Assembly (NCBI GenBank): GCA_964596645.1
Contig: CAZQVB010000019.1
Span: 26,547-90,546 of the forward strand
Source: CAVQEK01 sp964596645
GTDB taxonomy: Bacteria; Bacteroidota; Bacteroidia; Cytophagales; Cyclobacteriaceae
Length of the DNA: 64,000 nucleotides
Direction: 5' to 3'
Under the pieces are notes generated by a model that worked only from the letters and a program-made list of their open reading frames with translations, was not told the origin of the DNA and made no database searches. A program made the translations under genes and the position numbers. Of the stretch, positions 61,397 through 64,000 are shown in pieces. Numbering within the stretch: the first letter of the stretch is position 1; the number at the start of each line of letters is the position of its first letter.

Positions 61397-62299
61397 ATGC
61401 GTTTTTCACTACATCATCTTTATTGCTATATACTTATATTTTGTCTGGTACTACACATGGCCCCTGCGTTGGCCGCTCAGGACCTGGTACCGGTGCCCGA
61501 CATCAGCGGCTATGTCACTGACCTCACCGGCACGCTCAGTCCGGAAAACATAGCCGGCCTGGAGCATAAGCTTCAAACCTTTCAAACCAACAAAGGCAGC
61601 CAGATCATGCTGATCATGGTGCCCACTACCCAGCCGGAGGAAGTAGAGCAGTACGGTATACGCGTGGCCGATACACTCAAAGCCGGCCGCGCAGGTATCG
61701 ACGATGGCGTGATCGTGATAGTGGCTAAAAATGACAGACGGGTGCGTATAGAAGTAGGCTACGGCCTGGAAGGAGCCATTCCAGATGCATACGCCAAGCG
61801 CATCATCCAGGAGATCATGCTGCCACATTTCCGAAACGGCAACTTCCATTCTGGTATAGACAACGCGGTAGATGCCCTCATGTCGCTCATAGAAGGTGAA
61901 GAGCTGGCCTTGCCCGACAGGCAAAATATTTCCCAGGGATCAGGCCCTTCTGTTTTTATTATTCTGGGCCTGCTGGTGTTGGTTTTTGCTTTCCCGGTGC
62001 TGGTGGCCATTCTTTCCAAGCGATTGAAATCGACAACATCACGGATCATTCTTTTTGTGATTGTGCTTGTTCTTGGGTGGCTGCTGCTCAATTTTCTTGT
62101 AGGTCTTTTTGTTGCCATCTTCCTTACGGTGATGGTGAGTGGCGGTGGCCCGGGCGGGCGTAGAGGTGGTGGCGGCTTCTTTGGTGGTGGCTATGCAGGT
62201 GGTGGTTTTGGTGGAGGCGGAGGCGGCTTCAGTGGGGGAGGTTTCAGCGGTGGCATGGGTGGAGGTTTTGGCGGTGGTGGTGCCTCCGGAGGCTGGTAA
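61397..62299 (+). CDS. TPM-domain protein with glycine-rich tail (YgcG family)
   Basis: 300 residues from ATG 61397 (the frame is open much further up, over the LemA gene, but without protein-like sequence). Signal peptide 1-27 (MRFSLHHLYCYILIFCLVLH, cut near ALAAQ), TPM domain (about 30-170; SGYVTDLTGTLSPENIAGLEHKL, DGVIVIVAKNDRRVRIEVGYGLEG), two TM segments (about 187-208 and 220-250), and about 50 residues that are mostly Gly with Phe and Ser, ending in Trp. TPM proteins are linked to envelope protein and photosystem maintenance in other organisms. First of two tandem TPM genes. Confidence 0.9.
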   Translation: MRFSLHHLYCYILIFCLVLHMAPALAAQDLVPVPDISGYVTDLTGTLSPENIAGLEHKLQTFQTNKGSQIMLIMVPTTQPEEVEQYGIRVADTLKAGRAGIDDGVIVIVAKNDRRVRIEVGYGLEGAIPDAYAKRIIQEIMLPHFRNGNFHSGIDNAVDALMSLIEGEELALPDRQNISQGSGPSVFIILGLLVLVFAFPVLVAILSKRLKSTTSRIILFVIVLVLGWLLLNFLVGLFVAIFLTVMVSGGGPGGRRGGGGFFGGGYAGGGFGGGGGGFSGGGFSGGMGGGFGGGGASGGW

Positions 62300-62446
62300 C
62301 TGAAAGACTCGCAGTGTTTTGAGCTACGGGTGCTTTATCCATGGGTTCTTCATCAGTAGTAATTGTGAAAATATTCCATTTTAGGGTAGCGCTGGTTTAT
62401 ATTTTTGCTCATAATCGGCGCACAAACAGTATAAAGTAAAGCAGCA

Positions 62447-63097
62447 ATGGGAAAATTTAATTTTTCAGATGCACAAAAGGCGGCCATTATTCAGGCCGTT
62501 CAGCGCCTGGAAGAAGACAGTCAGGGCGAGATGGTGCCGTATATCGTAGCAGACAGTGACGACTATCGCGAGGGAATCATGTTCTCAGTGATCGCCTTTC
62601 TCACCTTGGGCATTGTTCTGCTTTTTGTAGCGTCTATTTTTTGGCTGTTGCCCACATCTATGACGGTACTGGAAACCCTAGGTTTTCTTATGACTATGAT
62701 GATCCTGGGTTTTGTTTTTCCGCGCTTTGTGCCGGCATATCGTATGGCTATGGTAGGGCCCAATACTGTAGAGCGTCGCGTGTTGCAGCGTGCCAGTGAG
62801 GCCTTTTTGGAGCGGGAAGTATTTAAGACAGAAAAGCGCATCGGTATACTGCTGTTCATCAGCACCATGGAGCGGCGTGCGGTGATTCTGGCAGATGCCG
62901 GCATCAACCAAAAAGTGCAGCAACATGAATGGCAGTCCATCATCGACCAGCTCACTGCTGATATAAAAAATGATAACACAGCAGATGGCATCTGTGAAGC
63001 CATCACCCGCTGTCGATTACTTTTGGTGCAAAAGGGATTTACCAACGACGCCAATGCGGGCAATCAGCTTCCCGACGGGCTTGTAGAAGGCCACTGA
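62447..63097 (+). CDS. TPM-domain membrane protein (second)
   Basis: 216 residues. TPM domain split by two TM helices: N-terminal part (1-43; FSDAQKAAIIQAVQRLEEDSQGE), TM helices (about 46-95), and the C-terminal part (110-190; TEKRIGILLFISTMERRAVILADAGINQKV). This interrupted form normally follows a YgcG-type TPM protein, as here, 147 bases downstream. Probably works with LemA and the first TPM protein in the envelope; role unknown. Confidence 0.88.
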   Translation: MGKFNFSDAQKAAIIQAVQRLEEDSQGEMVPYIVADSDDYREGIMFSVIAFLTLGIVLLFVASIFWLLPTSMTVLETLGFLMTMMILGFVFPRFVPAYRMAMVGPNTVERRVLQRASEAFLEREVFKTEKRIGILLFISTMERRAVILADAGINQKVQQHEWQSIIDQLTADIKNDNTADGICEAITRCRLLLVQKGFTNDANAGNQLPDGLVEGH

Positions 63098-63392
63098 ACA
63101 GCAGCTTATTCGGCTGGAAATGCATCATCTGCACGTGCCACCCGCTAAGGCTTTGCGAGAGATTGGTGGATTGAATAGCTGAAAGCCGAAAGCTCAAAGT
63201 GTGAACGAGGTTAGTGATATGGCTATTAAAGTGCTTAAAAGAATGCAGAGAATATGTGGCTGTTCAGTTGTTTTCCAGTGAATGAAATGAAACGAATCAA
63301 TAATCTTATCAAAGCACAGCTGATATGTGCGCTGATATGACTGGCCGGCGCTCATCATATAGCTGAAAGCTCAAGGCTAAAAGTCAAAGTCA

Positions 63393-63411
63393 TCCTGAAC
63401 TTGTTTCAGGA
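63393..63411. repeat. Dispersed 19-bp palindrome, copy 8
   Basis: TCCTGAACTTGTTTCAGGA, exact consensus, within AAGTCAT...TCTGTCTG context as in copy 6. Confidence 0.9.
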
Positions 63412-63610
63412 TCTGTCTGAATAGTAGACAGAGGGTAAAATACTGAAATAATTTCCATGCAGGCCGACTCAGCAAGACCCGGATATGTGGCGGACAGAGA
63501 AAGAATTCCGTCTGCCTTGGTGCGTGTCCTCACTCACTTCCGCCACCCTTAGGATTATGGGTACATAAGCCAATGCGTGAAATTTGTCGCAATTTTTGGA
63601 ATGAAGGAGG

Positions 63611-63775
63611 GTCATGCAAGAGCCTCTATCCAGTCTTGTCCGGAGAAACCTTCGAAACACCTTTGGCCGTTTGGCGAGGCCTTGTGCGGGTGTTTCGTCA
63701 ATTTCGGAGCGGGGTTGGTATATTGGTAAACTAGTAAACTCGTAGATTGGTAAACTGGTAGGCTGGTGATTGGTG
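63611..63775 (+). repeat. Shorter, diverged copy of the 270-bp block
   Basis: Same pieces as 60113-60270 (TGCAAGAGCCTCTATCCAG, TGTCCGGAGAAACCTTCGAA, GTGTTTCGTCAATTTCGGAG) but with a longer, more varied TTGGTAAA/CTAGTAAA tandem tract of about seven 8-bp units (63716-63772). Confidence 0.85.
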
Positions 63776-63867
63776 GGATGGATAGCTGAAGCATATGCAA
63801 GTGAAAGCTTTACCGTGGTATGGACATCAAAAGGCTTTGGAAGATGCAGACCATCCATGGCTATTCT

Positions 63868-64000
63868 TTTCCAGTTGATGAAATAACGAACTAAGGAGAA
63901 ATCATGCTGTCATACGCGCAGCCGCACGCCTATTGTTTTGAACCGCCGGCGTCCATTAATCGCGGCTTATGCCAATAGCCAACAGATCCTGAAACAAGTT
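63868..64000 (+). repeat. Second copy of the 60421-60563 block, cut by the window end
   Basis: Matches 60421-60557 almost base for base, ending inside palindrome copy 9 (TCCTGAAACAAGTT at 63987-64000). Confidence 0.85.

Larger units (their letters stand above)
63098..64000. repeat. 903-bp repeat mosaic to the window end
   Basis: No real gene. Pieces in order: AGCTGAAAGC fragments near 63178 and 63361, TGTGGCTGTTCAGTTGTTTT (63255), palindrome copy 8 (63393), a copy of the Cys-free GCAAGAGCCTC-to-TTGGTAGA block (63611-63775), AAGTGAAAGCTTTACC (63799), and the block at 63868-64000. Confidence 0.85.

Noticed and set aside
63469..63858. 129-codon open frame on the minus strand
   Set aside because: Made of repeat pieces, including the 8-bp tandem tract translated as TSLPIYEFTSLPIYQ-like sequence; not conserved at the 60 kb copy.

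Overview
The window looks like a chromosomal segment of a Bacteroidota bacterium, most likely of the order Cytophagales. The grounds are the gene content: a PorT-type type IX secretion protein behind ubiE, an OmpA protein with TPR and PD40 repeats, DUF5606, DUF4293 and DUF4230 proteins, SiaB/SiaC-type switch proteins, a TrpB2-type synthase, divergent aroQ/xerD, and many lipoproteins. Shine-Dalgarno sequences are not evident, and one gene has a plausible TTTG / TAnnTTTG promoter. I see no rRNA, tRNA, CRISPR array, transposase or prophage.

Layout. 1-8.3 kb: the 3' part of a glycosyltransferase, an SDR, a PAS histidine kinase, a B12-dependent (class II) ribonucleotide reductase, an iodotyrosine-deiodinase-like flavoprotein, DUF5606 and EngB. 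8.7-17.5 kb: envelope OmpA/PD40 protein, UbiE, PorT, a second SDR, a lipoprotein, TrpB2 and acetyl-CoA synthetase. 17.6-29.2 kb: nine minus-strand genes that read like one transcription unit. In order of transcription they are CheR, CheB, a TM-GAF protein, a Cache/HAMP/GAF/PAS/PP2C phosphatase with a methionine-rich periplasmic stretch, a SiaB-like kinase, a SiaC-like phosphoprotein, a TerB/FHA-like ABC exporter, a lipoprotein and a small secreted protein, ending at a strong terminator. 29.6-35.8 kb: housekeeping genes (TrmN6-like, RNase HI, MarC, AroQ, XerD) and small unknowns. 36.9-40.0 kb: a KefF/KefC-like pair and MscL, an osmotic and electrophile stress group. 40.2-54.3 kb: GH3-family enzyme, DegP-type protease, orphan CHASE/GAF sensor, DMT transporter, collagen-like lipoprotein, arginine decarboxylase, YfcC-type carrier, RadA, a 43-codon lipoprotein missed by length filters, an NMO-family flavoprotein and DUF4230. 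54.7-63.1 kb: two GNAT-type proteins, a secreted GH2 beta-galactosidase, LemA and two TPM-domain proteins.

The non-coding DNA is unusual. Five intergenic regions (about 35.8-36.9, 47.2, 55.7-56.0, 60.0-60.6 and 63.1-64.0 kb) are built from shared pieces: a 19-bp palindrome, an 8-bp tandem repeat, a GGTCTGTG hairpin and several longer blocks. Two copies of a roughly 270-bp block lie in opposite orientation 24 kb apart. The signalling/exporter operon and this mosaic repeat family are the most promising leads. All function calls come from reading protein motifs by eye; no database search was run.
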